Of a stretch of DNA of 64,000 bases, positions 43,898-52,897 are shown piece by piece. The first letter of the stretch is position 1; each line of letters opens with the position of its first letter. The stretch is from positions 62,001 through 126,000 of the forward strand of contig JBIKNF010000003.1 of the NCBI GenBank assembly GCA_044358835.1, given 5' to 3'. The stretch is from JAJTHC01 sp044358835. Lineage in GTDB: Bacteria > Cyanobacteriota > Vampirovibrionia > Vampirovibrionales > JAJTHC01. Position numbers and translations under genes: made by a program. The notes below the pieces were generated by a model. The model was not told where the DNA came from. It did no database searches and saw only the letters and a program-made list of their open reading frames with translations.

Positions 43898-44461
43898 ATG
43901 CTTCAGAAATCCCTTCAAACCGAGCGTCTTTGCCTTCGGCTGCTTGAAACAAGCGATGCGTTTGAAATGACCCGTGTGTTGCAAAATCCGAACGTCACCA
44001 CGAAAGTAGCGATTTTACCCTTTCCTTATGAAGCATCCCATGCACACGCTTGGATTCAAAAAGCCGATCAAGCATTTCAGGACGAAACAGAGCTTTTACT
44101 GGGCATATTCATTAAAGATTCCATGCGTTTTATCGGCAATGTCAGCCTTCACTTAGAAGCGGATGCGTCTCGTGCGGAAATAGGCTATTGGCTGGATGAA
44201 TCTGCTTGGGGTAAGGGTTATGCGTCTGAATTTGCCCAAGCTTTACTGACGTATGCCTTTGAAGACTTGAAACTTCATAGTGTTTTTGCAACGGTTGCTT
44301 TAGACAATACAGCATCTCAACTATTATTGGAAAAAATGGGATTTGAACGAAGCGGCACAAAAGACGTTTTGACCGTCGCTGGCACAATGCGTCCATCCTA
44401 TTTTTACGAGCTGTTTCAAGACGCTTTTATGGATATAAGCCAAACAGAAAAGTCACACTGA
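43898..44461 (+). CDS. GNAT family N-acetyltransferase (RimJ/RimL type)
   Basis: A 187-residue acetyltransferase. Opening LQTERLCLRLLETSDAFEMTRVL and the acetyl-CoA region RAEIGYWLDESAWGKGYASEFAQALLTYAFEDL are typical of the RimJ/RimL ribosomal-protein acetyltransferase group (Acetyltransf_3). The substrate is unknown; possible targets are protein N-termini or small amines. It lies in a tight three-gene set with the aldehyde dehydrogenase and the epimerase fusion that starts 4 bases later. Confidence 0.88.
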   Translation: MLQKSLQTERLCLRLLETSDAFEMTRVLQNPNVTTKVAILPFPYEASHAHAWIQKADQAFQDETELLLGIFIKDSMRFIGNVSLHLEADASRAEIGYWLDESAWGKGYASEFAQALLTYAFEDLKLHSVFATVALDNTASQLLLEKMGFERSGTKDVLTVAGTMRPSYFYELFQDAFMDISQTEKSH

Positions 44462-44465
44462 TCTT

Positions 44466-45914
44466 ATGCCACAATTCACACAAAAAACCACCTTCCCAAA
44501 CACCGATGCCCGCGCCTTGTTTGCGTGGCATGAAAGTCCCCAAGCCTTTAGGCGCTTGCTCCCGCCGTGGGAGCCGGTGACTTTGGAGCGCCTCCCTCAC
44601 AGTCTACAAGACGGCCAGTCGGCGTGGATCCGTATCCCCTTATTGGGGCGAATCACCCGTCTATTACCCTTTTTAAAGTGTTTTTCGGCCTTGTGGAAGG
44701 CGGAACATCACGGGTACTTGCCCCCGCATCAATTTGTGGATACACAAGTGTCGGGGCCGTTTGCGTGTTGGCAACACCTCCATGAAATGAAAGACGACGG
44801 CACACTCACCGATCGAATCAACTATGCCTTGCCGTTTGAACCGATTTCATCATGGTTGGCAGGGCCGTTGGTACAAGCCAAACTCGCTCGTATGTTTCGC
44901 TTTCGGCACCGTATAACAGGCTATGACTTGGCACGACGAGAAGAGTCGTTCAAGGGTAAACGTATTCTCGTGACTGGGGCATCAGGGATGTTGGGGCGCC
45001 CGTTGGTGGCGTTTTTACTGGCGTTGGGTTTTCAGGTGCGAGTGCTTTTGCGTCACGCTTCACGTGATGCGTCGGCTTGGCAGGGAGTAGAGCTTTACTA
45101 TTTAGACGAAGCGGGTGAGATTCCGCACGTCCTTTTTCAAGACGTTTACGGCGTGGTGAGCCTCAACGGGGAAAGCATCGTTCAAAAATGGGACGAAGCA
45201 ACCAAAGAACGTCTAATCACAAGCCGTGTGCAGTGGAATAAGCGCTTGGTGCAAGCGTGCTTGGCGTCGGGCTTTCGCCCTGCCGTGTGGGTGGGTGCCA
45301 GTGGTATTTCAGGCTATACCCCTCAAACGACGCTCACAGATCGGCGTTATGATGAATCGACCCCTTTAAATCTTCAAACGTTCTTAGGGGACTTGGTGCA
45401 GAAATGGGAAGCCAGTGTGGATCCCTTAAAAGACAAGGGAATCCGCGTGTGCCATGCAAGACTAGGCGTTGTGATGGATGAATCGGGGGGATTGATGCAA
45501 CCGCTTTCGCTGCCTTTTGCGTGGGCGGGAGTGCTTGCTTTTGGCAAGGCCACCTGCCCTTTGGCTTGGTTAAGCCTTGAAGATGCTCTGGGGGCGATTC
45601 TTCATTGCTTAACCCATTCAAGCAGTGAAGGGGTGTACCACTTGGTGGCCCCTGAACTTGTTTGCGCCCAGGAGTTTTATCAGGCGTGGGCAAAAGCACT
45701 TCACATGCCCTTTTGGGGTATGCTTCCGGCGTGGTGGTTGTATCCTTTCTTGGGTAAAGACGTGGTTCAGGCCTTAATGGAAGAAGGCATGCCGGCGACT
45801 CCTCAACGTTTAATGGCTGAAGGGTTTCAATTTTTGCACCCTACGGTTGAAGCGCTCATGGCTCATGCGGTGGATATTCAAAACGAGCGTGAATGGCTGA
45901 TGAGTAAGCTTTAA
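44466..45914 (+). CDS. SRPBCC domain fused to TIGR01777 (SDR39U1/YfcH) epimerase
   Basis: A 482-residue fusion. Residues about 1-150 look like an SRPBCC/START-type ligand-binding domain (helix-grip; FPNTDARALFAWHESPQAFRRL). From about 164 a Rossmann NAD-dependent epimerase begins: GKRILVTGASGMLGRPLV, VVSLNGESIVQKWDEATKERLITSRV and CHARLGVVMDESGG, which are TIGR01777 features. Such fusions are known in other bacteria, but the substrate is unknown. Its start is 4 bases after the GNAT stop. Convergent with an unrecognised gene 9 bases away. Confidence 0.85.
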   Translation: MPQFTQKTTFPNTDARALFAWHESPQAFRRLLPPWEPVTLERLPHSLQDGQSAWIRIPLLGRITRLLPFLKCFSALWKAEHHGYLPPHQFVDTQVSGPFACWQHLHEMKDDGTLTDRINYALPFEPISSWLAGPLVQAKLARMFRFRHRITGYDLARREESFKGKRILVTGASGMLGRPLVAFLLALGFQVRVLLRHASRDASAWQGVELYYLDEAGEIPHVLFQDVYGVVSLNGESIVQKWDEATKERLITSRVQWNKRLVQACLASGFRPAVWVGASGISGYTPQTTLTDRRYDESTPLNLQTFLGDLVQKWEASVDPLKDKGIRVCHARLGVVMDESGGLMQPLSLPFAWAGVLAFGKATCPLAWLSLEDALGAILHCLTHSSSEGVYHLVAPELVCAQEFYQAWAKALHMPFWGMLPAWWLYPFLGKDVVQALMEEGMPATPQRLMAEGFQFLHPTVEALMAHAVDIQNEREWLMSKL

Positions 45915-45923
45915 TAGGGTTAA

Positions 45924-46712
45924 TTACCACCACCGCCACCATTCATGCGGATGCCTCGTAAAGCTCGCCCACGTAAAGAGTCCCGCCACTTCAGGCCACC
46001 TTCGGCAAGGGTGTTTACTTTCATACACGGCATGAACGCGTAAGATCTGCCCATCAACGGTTTGGGTAGGTATGCGTAACGCTTGCAAGCTATAAACATC
46101 CACACATAAAAGTCGCACCGTCCCGATTTGAAAGGCGCTTTCAAGGGCGTGGACTTGCACAAGTGTCATGGCGTCTTGCCAAGCGGTTTGCGCCTCTGGC
46201 AGACTCTCCACGTGCGGACGCTCATGCGGGGGCAAGCCATCGACAATCCAAATCACGCGAAGGGTAGGGTCCCCCTTAAGGAGTCTTTTCTTCAGTTGAA
46301 GTAGTAACGGAGTGAACAAAAAAAGCAGGGGTATACACTTACTTTCAAGGGGGCCATGCGATACAGACGGAAAATCCCACCTGAGGCTTTTTGCTTCAGG
46401 ATGCGCCTTAAACAAACGGCGGGCTTCTGGCGGACTTAAGACCAGCTTCATGGTGGGGGATTGAAGCCACAAGCGCGTGCGTTGCTTGCGAGTGGCAGGG
46501 GATTCATTACCACTAAGGCTCGTCCATTTTGACTGTGACTCCCCTTCTTCGGCCAAACGTTGCACCACCAGACTGTCACTGACTACCAACAGCCGTTTGG
46601 GATGCGTTGAATCTTGCACCCAAGCGTCCACCGCCTGACTTAACGCGTCAAACCCGACGCAAGGCAGTGGTCTTTTTGTGTTATGGGTTTCTTTGTGAGA
46701 AAATGGCGTCAT
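45924..46712 (-). CDS. Hypothetical protein
   Basis: A 262-residue protein with no recognised domain. It has alpha/beta character (LLVVSDSLVVQRLAEEG, LRVIWIVDGLPP) and one hydrophobic stretch near residue 130 (LLFLFTPLLLQL), and is Trp-rich at the C-terminus. The second half faintly recalls a short-chain dehydrogenase-like pattern, but no cofactor motif is found. AGGA about 11 bases before the ATG. It is divergent from aroA and may be a lineage-specific cytosolic protein. Confidence 0.65.
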   Translation of the reverse strand: MTPFSHKETHNTKRPLPCVGFDALSQAVDAWVQDSTHPKRLLVVSDSLVVQRLAEEGESQSKWTSLSGNESPATRKQRTRLWLQSPTMKLVLSPPEARRLFKAHPEAKSLRWDFPSVSHGPLESKCIPLLFLFTPLLLQLKKRLLKGDPTLRVIWIVDGLPPHERPHVESLPEAQTAWQDAMTLVQVHALESAFQIGTVRLLCVDVYSLQALRIPTQTVDGQILRVHAVYESKHPCRRWPEVAGLFTWASFTRHPHEWWRWW

Positions 46713-46794
46713 TATCTCAGCATCCTTGTCGGGGTACTTCTTTTTTAGTTACTGTAACACAAGGGATGCTTAAAAAAAATAAGAAAGGCTTGGT

Positions 46795-48174
46795 ATGACA
46801 ACAACTGAAACAACCCCTCTTCACGCGCTTTGCCTGCAAATCCTTCAGACGCCTGAAGGCTTGCACGGCACCTTTAAAGTCCCTGGGGATAAATCCATTA
46901 GCCACCGTAGCCTAATGCTGGCGGGGTTGGTGGAGGCCACCAGTCAGGTTCGGGGGTTACTTCCCAGTGCGGATGTGTTTTCAACTCGAGATGTTCTGCG
47001 TCAGTTGGGGGTAGGCATCACCTTGGTGGATGAGGCCACAGGTCATTGGGCGGTTAAAGGCCTCAGGCACTGGCAAGAACCGGAGCATGTGTTAGATTGT
47101 GGCAATTCAGGCACGACGATTCGTTTGATGAGTGGACTCATTTCAGGGCAGAACCGTTATGCTGTGATGAGTGGGGACAAAAGTCTGGTGAAAAGACCGA
47201 TGGGGCGTGTTATGCAACCTTTGTCTAAAATGGGGGCTCACTGGTTTGGCAAGCAAAAAAATACCTTGGCCCCCATGACCTTTGTCCCTAATGAAGCGGG
47301 GTTAAAGAGCATTCATTACGTCATGCCCATGGCGTCTGCTCAAGTGAAATCCGCTATATTGTTGGCGGGGCTGTTTGCCCATGGACCCACCACGATTGAA
47401 GAACCTCTCGCCAGTCGAGATCACAGTGAACGCATGCTAAGCGCGATGGGGGCCGATATTCGCGTGGAAGACACAGGCCTTATTCGCCTGGAATCTCGTC
47501 AAATAGACGCACTAAAACCCGTAGACTTTTTGGTGCCTTCAGATGCGTCTTCGGCGGCTTTCCCTATTGTCGCGGCCTTGCTTAGCCCGAATTCGGATAT
47601 TTTAATTGAAGATGTCGGCTTAAATCCTCAGCGAATTGGTTTGTTGAACGCGTTAAAGAAGCTCGGTGCTCAAATCACCATTGAACAGGAACGCGTCATA
47701 GGGGGTGAACCTGTTGGGCATCTTCGCGTAAAGGCTTCGAACCTTCGCGGGGATTTAACCCTTAACGAGCAAGACATCCCCGCCATGGTGGATGAAATCC
47801 CCATTCTGGCGGTGGCGTGTGCCTGGTTAGACGGCACAGTTCGTGTAACAGGGGCTGAAGAATTGCGGGCCAAAGAAAGTGATCGCTTGCTTGCGGTGGC
47901 CACAGAATTTGCGAAACTCGGTATTCGGGTTGACCTGTTTGAAGATGGCTTAGTCCTAAAAGGCAACCCCGATTTATGCTTGCCCCAAGAAGCCTCAAGC
48001 CCATTAAGCGCATGGCATGATCATCGCATTGCCATGGCCTTAACCGTTTTGAATCTGATTCATAATCAACGCCATCCCAAGCAAGCCACCTTATGGCCAT
48101 TAGATGACCCCCATATTGTCAACGTGTCATTCCCAGGCTTTTTTGATCAATTAAACCACTTGCAACGGGCTTAA
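46795..48174 (+). CDS. aroA: 3-phosphoshikimate 1-carboxyvinyltransferase (EPSP synthase)
   Basis: Sixth step of the shikimate pathway; the target of glyphosate. Conserved parts: PGDKSISHRSLMLAGL, LDCGNSGTTIRLMSG, LLAGLFAHGPTTI, ELRAKESDRL and AWHDHRIAMAL. Length 459, with a short N-terminal extension of about 25 residues. The active-site loop reads DCGNSGTTIRLMSG, the pattern of many class II enzymes (inference). GAAAGG precedes the ATG. Separate from the aroK-aroB-aroQ block. Confidence 0.97.
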   Translation: MTTTETTPLHALCLQILQTPEGLHGTFKVPGDKSISHRSLMLAGLVEATSQVRGLLPSADVFSTRDVLRQLGVGITLVDEATGHWAVKGLRHWQEPEHVLDCGNSGTTIRLMSGLISGQNRYAVMSGDKSLVKRPMGRVMQPLSKMGAHWFGKQKNTLAPMTFVPNEAGLKSIHYVMPMASAQVKSAILLAGLFAHGPTTIEEPLASRDHSERMLSAMGADIRVEDTGLIRLESRQIDALKPVDFLVPSDASSAAFPIVAALLSPNSDILIEDVGLNPQRIGLLNALKKLGAQITIEQERVIGGEPVGHLRVKASNLRGDLTLNEQDIPAMVDEIPILAVACAWLDGTVRVTGAEELRAKESDRLLAVATEFAKLGIRVDLFEDGLVLKGNPDLCLPQEASSPLSAWHDHRIAMALTVLNLIHNQRHPKQATLWPLDDPHIVNVSFPGFFDQLNHLQRA

Positions 48175-48188
48175 TGGAGCACCCCCCC

Positions 48189-48875
48189 ATGTACATTTAT
48201 AACCCTTTTCATCCCAACCCCACCAATGTGGTGACGCCTGAGCAATTAAGCAGTCCGTATACCTTATTTTGGAACCGTTTTTCGATCTTGATTAACGTGT
48301 TTCGCGTCCGAATCCTGCACCACACCCAAATCCACTTTCGCACTGCTGTTAAAGACTTTGCTTTTGATCCACGCACCTTAGTGGTTTCAAACCATTCAAA
48401 TAGTTTTGATATTCCTATTGTGGTGGGGGTCTTCCCGATCAAAACGTATTTTAGTTTTTTAGCGAAAAAAGAACTGTTTGAAACCCCCTTTGGACGATTT
48501 TATTTTTCATCCACGGCGGTGGTGGCCGTGGATCGAAAAAAAGGGCTTGAAAAAAACACGCTAAAATCCATTAAAACCATTATAAATACCCCCAATTGGG
48601 TCTTTTGCATGTTTCCTGAAGGCACAAGGGGCAATGGAGAAGAGCTTCTCCCCATGAAAGAAGGGGCGGCTCAACTGGCCCAAAAAAATCAAGCCGCGCT
48701 GTTGCCCATGGGTATTTACATCAAGCATCAGCGGGCTTCTGTGGTGGTGGGGGAACGTATTCCTTTTGAAAGTGCTCGTTCTGTAAAAGACACCCATGCC
48801 TTGATTGAAGCAGGGATTGCGTCTTGCTTTGAAGAAGCCAAAGCACGTTACCACCAGTGTGATTCGAAAAGCTGA
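48189..48875 (+). CDS. plsC: 1-acylglycerol-3-phosphate acyltransferase (PlsC-like)
   Basis: Adds a second acyl chain to lysophosphatidic acid in phospholipid synthesis. The catalytic HX4D motif is in VSNHSNSFDIPIV and the FPEGTRGNGEE motif follows, with VAVDRKK in between. The 228-residue size fits. An ATG at 48174 overlaps the aroA stop, but GGAG sits 9 bases before the ATG at 48189, so the latter is preferred. Seven C lie between that site and the ATG, echoing the C9 tracts of recA and queF. Confidence 0.9.
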   Translation: MYIYNPFHPNPTNVVTPEQLSSPYTLFWNRFSILINVFRVRILHHTQIHFRTAVKDFAFDPRTLVVSNHSNSFDIPIVVGVFPIKTYFSFLAKKELFETPFGRFYFSSTAVVAVDRKKGLEKNTLKSIKTIINTPNWVFCMFPEGTRGNGEELLPMKEGAAQLAQKNQAALLPMGIYIKHQRASVVVGERIPFESARSVKDTHALIEAGIASCFEEAKARYHQCDSKS

Positions 48876-48959
48876 TTGAACCCTGTGGCAAAGGCTTTGT
48901 GAGGAGGGTAAGCGTCTTTGGCGGTGGGCGTTAAGCGTGTGGGCGCTACGCTCGTTCTA

Positions 48960-48968
48960 TGCTACAAT
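48960..48968 (+). promoter_or_regulatory. Extended -10 promoter for the Abi-MntA-HepT cassette
   Basis: TGCTACAAT, an extended -10 with TG one base upstream of TACAAT, lies about 30 bases before the ATG at 48996. No good -35 box; extended -10 promoters tolerate that. Confidence 0.45.
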
Positions 48969-48995
48969 AGGGGTGTTACAGAGGGGATTTTATCC

Positions 48996-49778
48996 ATGAT
49001 TGAAAACAATGCGGTTAAAGGTGAACTTAACTTAAATAGTGATTTTTCAGGCGTCAAAGCAGATTTTACTCCCACAATAGAAATAATGAATGACGCACTT
49101 TTGTATGTGGTAGAACAACTGGGCAAGCCTCTTGTAGGCTCAATACGTGCTAAGTTATTTTCTTTTGTAGAAAATAAGGTCTCGCCAAAGATTTTTGCAA
49201 TACCTGAAGAGAACAGAATATCTCCTAATCTTCGTATTGCCAAAGGCGTATTTGAAAACGTCATTAATTTAGAAGAAAACGAAGTAACCTTGCAAGAAAT
49301 GTTTGCCAACTTGCTCGCTGGCAGTATGGACAACCGTAAAAGTGACGGGGTTCATCCGTCGTATGCCAAGCTGATTTCTGAATTGTCGGAGAAAGATGCC
49401 CGATTTTTAGTGGGTTTTTACAATAATACGAAAGAACAAATAATTCCTTATTTAATAACCAATAATGGCGAACTTAGGCTCCATGAGGAATTGAAAAGAA
49501 TTCTTTCTGAATCTGGATATTTCAAGGATGGCAACCTTTTTCATACAAAGGAGTTATTATGTTCTAAAGGACTTATTAGAGAAGAGTTTCTTTCAAATGA
49601 CTTTAGCAGACAGGAAGAAAACTGGGTTGATGTTTGGTATAGAACTCAAGAAAAAGAACTGAAAGAGTCAAATTTAGAGTTAACATCAGACCGTAATTTG
49701 CTTCTTCCCACCGTTTTAGGTCAACACTTTATTCAAGCCGTCAAGGTAAAGGAAGCACCCACCGATGAAAAATCGTGA
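48996..49778 (+). CDS. DUF4393 (Abi-alpha) family protein
   Basis: A 260-residue soluble protein. The family signature is visible at residues 101-112 (EMFANLLAGSMD) and HPSY (120-123), as in Abi-alpha/DUF4393 proteins linked to abortive infection. The first half contains LGKPLVGSIRAKLFSFVENKV. Start: ATG at 48996 with GAGGGG upstream; an earlier in-frame codon at 48918 has no such site. The gene is AT-richer than plsC. Its last 14 bases overlap the MntA-like gene, so the three genes act as one cassette. Confidence 0.75.
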   Translation: MIENNAVKGELNLNSDFSGVKADFTPTIEIMNDALLYVVEQLGKPLVGSIRAKLFSFVENKVSPKIFAIPEENRISPNLRIAKGVFENVINLEENEVTLQEMFANLLAGSMDNRKSDGVHPSYAKLISELSEKDARFLVGFYNNTKEQIIPYLITNNGELRLHEELKRILSESGYFKDGNLFHTKELLCSKGLIREEFLSNDFSRQEENWVDVWYRTQEKELKESNLELTSDRNLLLPTVLGQHFIQAVKVKEAPTDEKS

Positions 49779-50055
49779 AGAGATTTTAAGCCTGCTTCGA
49801 CAAGCCAAACCGCACCTAAAAGCCAAGTGGGGCGTTGAACATGTGGCAGTCTTCGGTAGTGTGGCTCGCAATGAGCAAACCCCCACTAGCGATGTTGACT
49901 TGATCGTGGATTTCAGCATGCCCTTAAGTTGGGCTTTTTTTGACTTAATCGACGAGCTGGAAGCACTTTTAGAAAGCAAGGTCGATGTGATTAGTCGTAA
50001 GCAAATTAAGCCTAAAGCATGGGGCTACATTGCGGATGAGGTGATCGATGTCTAA
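49765..50055 (+). CDS. mntA: MntA-like nucleotidyltransferase (antitoxin)
   Basis: A 96-residue minimal nucleotidyltransferase. The motif GSX10DXD is exact: G31-S32, ten residues, then D43-V44-D45, with VDLIVDF following. In HepT-MntA systems this enzyme AMPylates the HepT toxin on its tyrosine and blocks it. Overlaps the DUF4393 gene by 14 bases and the HepT gene by 8. Confidence 0.93.
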   Translation: MKNREEILSLLRQAKPHLKAKWGVEHVAVFGSVARNEQTPTSDVDLIVDFSMPLSWAFFDLIDELEALLESKVDVISRKQIKPKAWGYIADEVIDV

Positions 50056-50425
50056 ACGCTACCCTGAACTCATTTTAGACGATATGCTGGATTGCATTGA
50101 CACGATTTCGACTTTTGCTCAAGGCTTGACGGCTGATGAACTCCTTGAGTCACGCTTACATCGAGATGCGATTATTCGTAATTTAGAAGTCTTGGGTGAA
50201 GCTGCCAATCAACTCGGTAGTGAAGTTCAAGCGCTGGATTCGACAATACCATGGGCTAAAATCATTAGTTTTCGTAACCGTTTAATCCATGAATATCATG
50301 GCGTGAATTGGGAGGTCGTCTTAAACGTGATCGTCCAAGAATTACCCACACTCAAAGAGCACTTAAGCATACTGTATGATCAGATCCCCAAACAAGTGGA
50401 TCTTAAAAAAGAACAGAAAGACTAA
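50048..50425 (+). CDS. hepT: HepT-like toxin (HEPN ribonuclease)
   Basis: A 125-residue HEPN RNase toxin. The catalytic RX4HXY motif is exact: R76-N-R-L-I-H81-E-Y83 in FRNRLIHEYHG; the target Tyr83 is present. The mntA start codon precedes and overlaps it. In the only characterised members the toxin cleaves RNA when unmodified. Its stop overlaps the stop of the convergent mlaD gene by 2 bases. Confidence 0.93.
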   Translation: MSKRYPELILDDMLDCIDTISTFAQGLTADELLESRLHRDAIIRNLEVLGEAANQLGSEVQALDSTIPWAKIISFRNRLIHEYHGVNWEVVLNVIVQELPTLKEHLSILYDQIPKQVDLKKEQKD

Positions 50426-51336
50426 CTCTCTTCATCGACTGGTGTTAAGGGCAAGGGGACGCCTTTAAAATGGGGGGTGACTTGTTGCATGGTCAGGCCA
50501 TGCAATTCTCGCAATAAACGGCGTTGCTCTTCCAACATGCCACGGGTCATTTTCATTTGGCTCAACACCTTGTGACGCTGGTGGCTTTGAGGGTCTTGTA
50601 ACAAGGTATAGTCGTGCATCGCTTGCTGAAGCTCGGCATCCGCTTTAAGCATGAGTCGGTTCACGCGATTTAATTGGGCGCTAAGGGTGTTTTGCATCTG
50701 AGGCAAGCGTTGATTGAGATCGTGCATGGCTTTTTGGGTGGTTTGAATGTTTTCGGCGATATGCATTAAATCCGCCTGACGATGTTCGGTGGGAATCGCG
50801 TCAATGGATTTGCCTAAGTTGTCGGATCCTTGCCGAAGGAAGTTGGCCATTTTGATTTGAGCGTCCCACATATCTTTTTGCCGAAAAGGACGCAAGACTT
50901 GCTGTTTTTGTTGGGGCTTACCGTCTGCTTCAAAGACATCTTCAGGGCTTTCATTTAACGTAAACTCAAGGCTTTTCGCACCGCCTAAGCCTGCGGCAAC
51001 AATAAGCGCTTCAGCTTCTTCAGGGATTTTGACACGAGCGTCATTTAACACATAATCCACCCAAACAGAATCATCTTTAGGGTTCAAGGTCACTCGTTTC
51101 ACATAACCCACAGGCACCCCCATTAAAATCACCGGGGATCCCTTCATTAAGGCGTACGCATCTTCTACATAAAGGTGGAGGGTCTGCGCTTCTTTGGGGA
51201 AGAAGGGAAGGTTTTTAAAATCCATGGCCAATATGCCTAGCACCAGTAGGCCAAGTAAGCCCGTCCATAACATGAAATCCGAACACATACAGAGGCTTTG
51301 CTTTAAAAAGCGTTGGTATTTGGCGAATAGGGGCAT
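50422..51336 (-). CDS. mlaD: MlaD-type MCE-domain lipid-transport protein
   Basis: A 304-residue protein with one N-terminal membrane helix (residues about 22-38), then an MCE domain (VYVEDAYALMKGSPVILMGVPVGYVKRVTL, typical hydrophobic MCE loop VAAGLGGAKSLEF) and a long helical C-terminus with coiled-coil tendency (residues 160-280). It would form the periplasmic hexamer of an MlaE-type transporter. The permease mlaE is at 10550; the genes are unlinked here. AGAGGA precedes the ATG. Confidence 0.9.
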   Translation of the reverse strand: MPLFAKYQRFLKQSLCMCSDFMLWTGLLGLLVLGILAMDFKNLPFFPKEAQTLHLYVEDAYALMKGSPVILMGVPVGYVKRVTLNPKDDSVWVDYVLNDARVKIPEEAEALIVAAGLGGAKSLEFTLNESPEDVFEADGKPQQKQQVLRPFRQKDMWDAQIKMANFLRQGSDNLGKSIDAIPTEHRQADLMHIAENIQTTQKAMHDLNQRLPQMQNTLSAQLNRVNRLMLKADAELQQAMHDYTLLQDPQSHQRHKVLSQMKMTRGMLEEQRRLLRELHGLTMQQVTPHFKGVPLPLTPVDEES

Positions 51337-51390
51337 GGGGTCCTCTTGTGATGTTGGGGCAGGGTTAGGCGTGTGGGCTAAAGGTGATGC

Positions 51391-52755
51391 CTAAAGGGCA
51401 GAGGGGTCCTGTTTCATGGCCACAACCACCCCTCCCGCGAGGGAAAGGCCGTCTTTGTCTGCCAACGTTTTTGTTCCCTGCCAGTAAAAGACGCCGGCTT
51501 CATCAAAGTAATCGGCCAAGGGTTCAGGCAAGACTTGCCCTAACTCTCCACGATAGGCCATGGCTAAGGTTTCCACATATTGAGCGGGGTTGCCAATATC
51601 GCACCAAAAGCCTTCGACTTCTTGAGCGTAAAGAGGCAAATCGGCCTTTAAACACATATTAAACACATCTTGAGCGAAATCAAATTCCTTTAATTCCGTT
51701 GGAATGGGTTCATTTTTGGTTTTGGCTTCGGCTTGAAGGGCATTTAAACGTTCTTGATACCACGTTTTTAAATACGGGAATACGCTTGGGGCCAAGACAT
51801 AAAAGCCTGTAGAGGCCAAACGGCTAGAACCTGCTTGGGCTAAAGTGGGCTTTTCTAAAAACGTGCGAACTTTGCCTGATTGATCTTGAGCGTGGGTGGC
51901 GTAGGTGGCGACAATCCCAAATTTGGGGACGTCTTCATCGGCGACGATTTGACAACCCACCGTCGCAGAAGCTTGATTGGCTTGATGCACATTGACTAAC
52001 GCGGCTAAATCCACATTGGAAACGGCATCTCCTTGTAAAACGAGTAGCGGTTCATTGGGATTAAAGCTAGGAAACGCATTGAGATGATTTAAAATATGAA
52101 GCACCCCACCCGCCGTGCCTGTGGGGCGTTCTTCGGGGATTTCAAACCATTCCACCCCATGCTGGTGACAAGCTTGATTCAAGGCGTCTTGCACCGATTT
52201 TCGTTGAAAAAAGGTATTCACATAAATACGTTCAATGCCTTGTTTGGCCAATAATTCCACCAACGAACCAATCACGGTAGAATCACCCACCCAAGGGAGA
52301 GCGGGTTTAGCCAGGTTCAAATAGTCTTCGGTCAAAGGCAAGATTCGAGTTCCCAAGCCTGCGCCAAGTATCATGGCTTGCTTGGTGAATTGTTGTTGAG
52401 AGGCAGGGGGAGGCGCCTTTTGTTGTTCTTGCTGAGGGGGGAGTGTTTCGCCAAATAGGGTTATTTTAAAGCCGTTTCCTTGAACGGTGGCCCCTGGCAG
52501 TAGAAAGTAGGCAAGGCTTGAAGGGTTAGAGCCACTGTGTAATACGCCGACATCCCCACCACGACTGGCGTAGGCTTGAAAGTGAATATGTTGAGGCAAC
52601 ACCCCTTCCAAGCAGGCCACAGGGGTTTCTAAATCAAGACGCTGAATCAGCCATTGATTTTTTTTGATCGGGGATTCAAGTAGGCGGTATTCTTGTTGGG
52701 CGCCAGTGGCGTGGAAGAGGCTTACATCATTACGTTGGGCTTGGGTTGCAGTCAT
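51391..52755 (-). CDS. Nucleotidyltransferase (NDP-sugar synthase) with N-terminal extension
   Basis: A 454-residue protein whose C-terminal 330 residues are a sugar-1-phosphate nucleotidyltransferase: AMILGAGLGTRILPLTEDYLNLAKPALPWVG, then PTGTAGGVLHILN and LVLQGDAVSNVD. Product (mannose, glucose or other) not determined. The first 120 residues are a small beta-rich domain of unknown family, joined by a Gln-rich linker. ATG at 52755 follows AAAGGA; a TTG two codons earlier is less likely. Often such enzymes serve surface polysaccharide or capsule synthesis. Confidence 0.85.
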   Translation of the reverse strand: MTATQAQRNDVSLFHATGAQQEYRLLESPIKKNQWLIQRLDLETPVACLEGVLPQHIHFQAYASRGGDVGVLHSGSNPSSLAYFLLPGATVQGNGFKITLFGETLPPQQEQQKAPPPASQQQFTKQAMILGAGLGTRILPLTEDYLNLAKPALPWVGDSTVIGSLVELLAKQGIERIYVNTFFQRKSVQDALNQACHQHGVEWFEIPEERPTGTAGGVLHILNHLNAFPSFNPNEPLLVLQGDAVSNVDLAALVNVHQANQASATVGCQIVADEDVPKFGIVATYATHAQDQSGKVRTFLEKPTLAQAGSSRLASTGFYVLAPSVFPYLKTWYQERLNALQAEAKTKNEPIPTELKEFDFAQDVFNMCLKADLPLYAQEVEGFWCDIGNPAQYVETLAMAYRGELGQVLPEPLADYFDEAGVFYWQGTKTLADKDGLSLAGGVVVAMKQDPSAL

Positions 52756-52789
52756 AATCAACAGTCCTTTATCACGAATAAACTTCTAT

Positions 52790-52795
52790 AGTATA
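52790..52795 (-). promoter_or_regulatory. -10 box of the sugar nucleotidyltransferase gene
   Basis: Minus-strand TATACT about 35 bases before the ATG at 52755. A -35 hexamer is not clear. Low confidence. Confidence 0.35.
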
Positions 52796-52897
52796 CCTCA
52801 AAAACAGGATGTTGCCACCAGTCATTTTCTATGAGGAGGCACTCTGCTTATTTCGATAAACGGTTTTGAAAAAGGGTATAACGATGTAAAGAAACGC

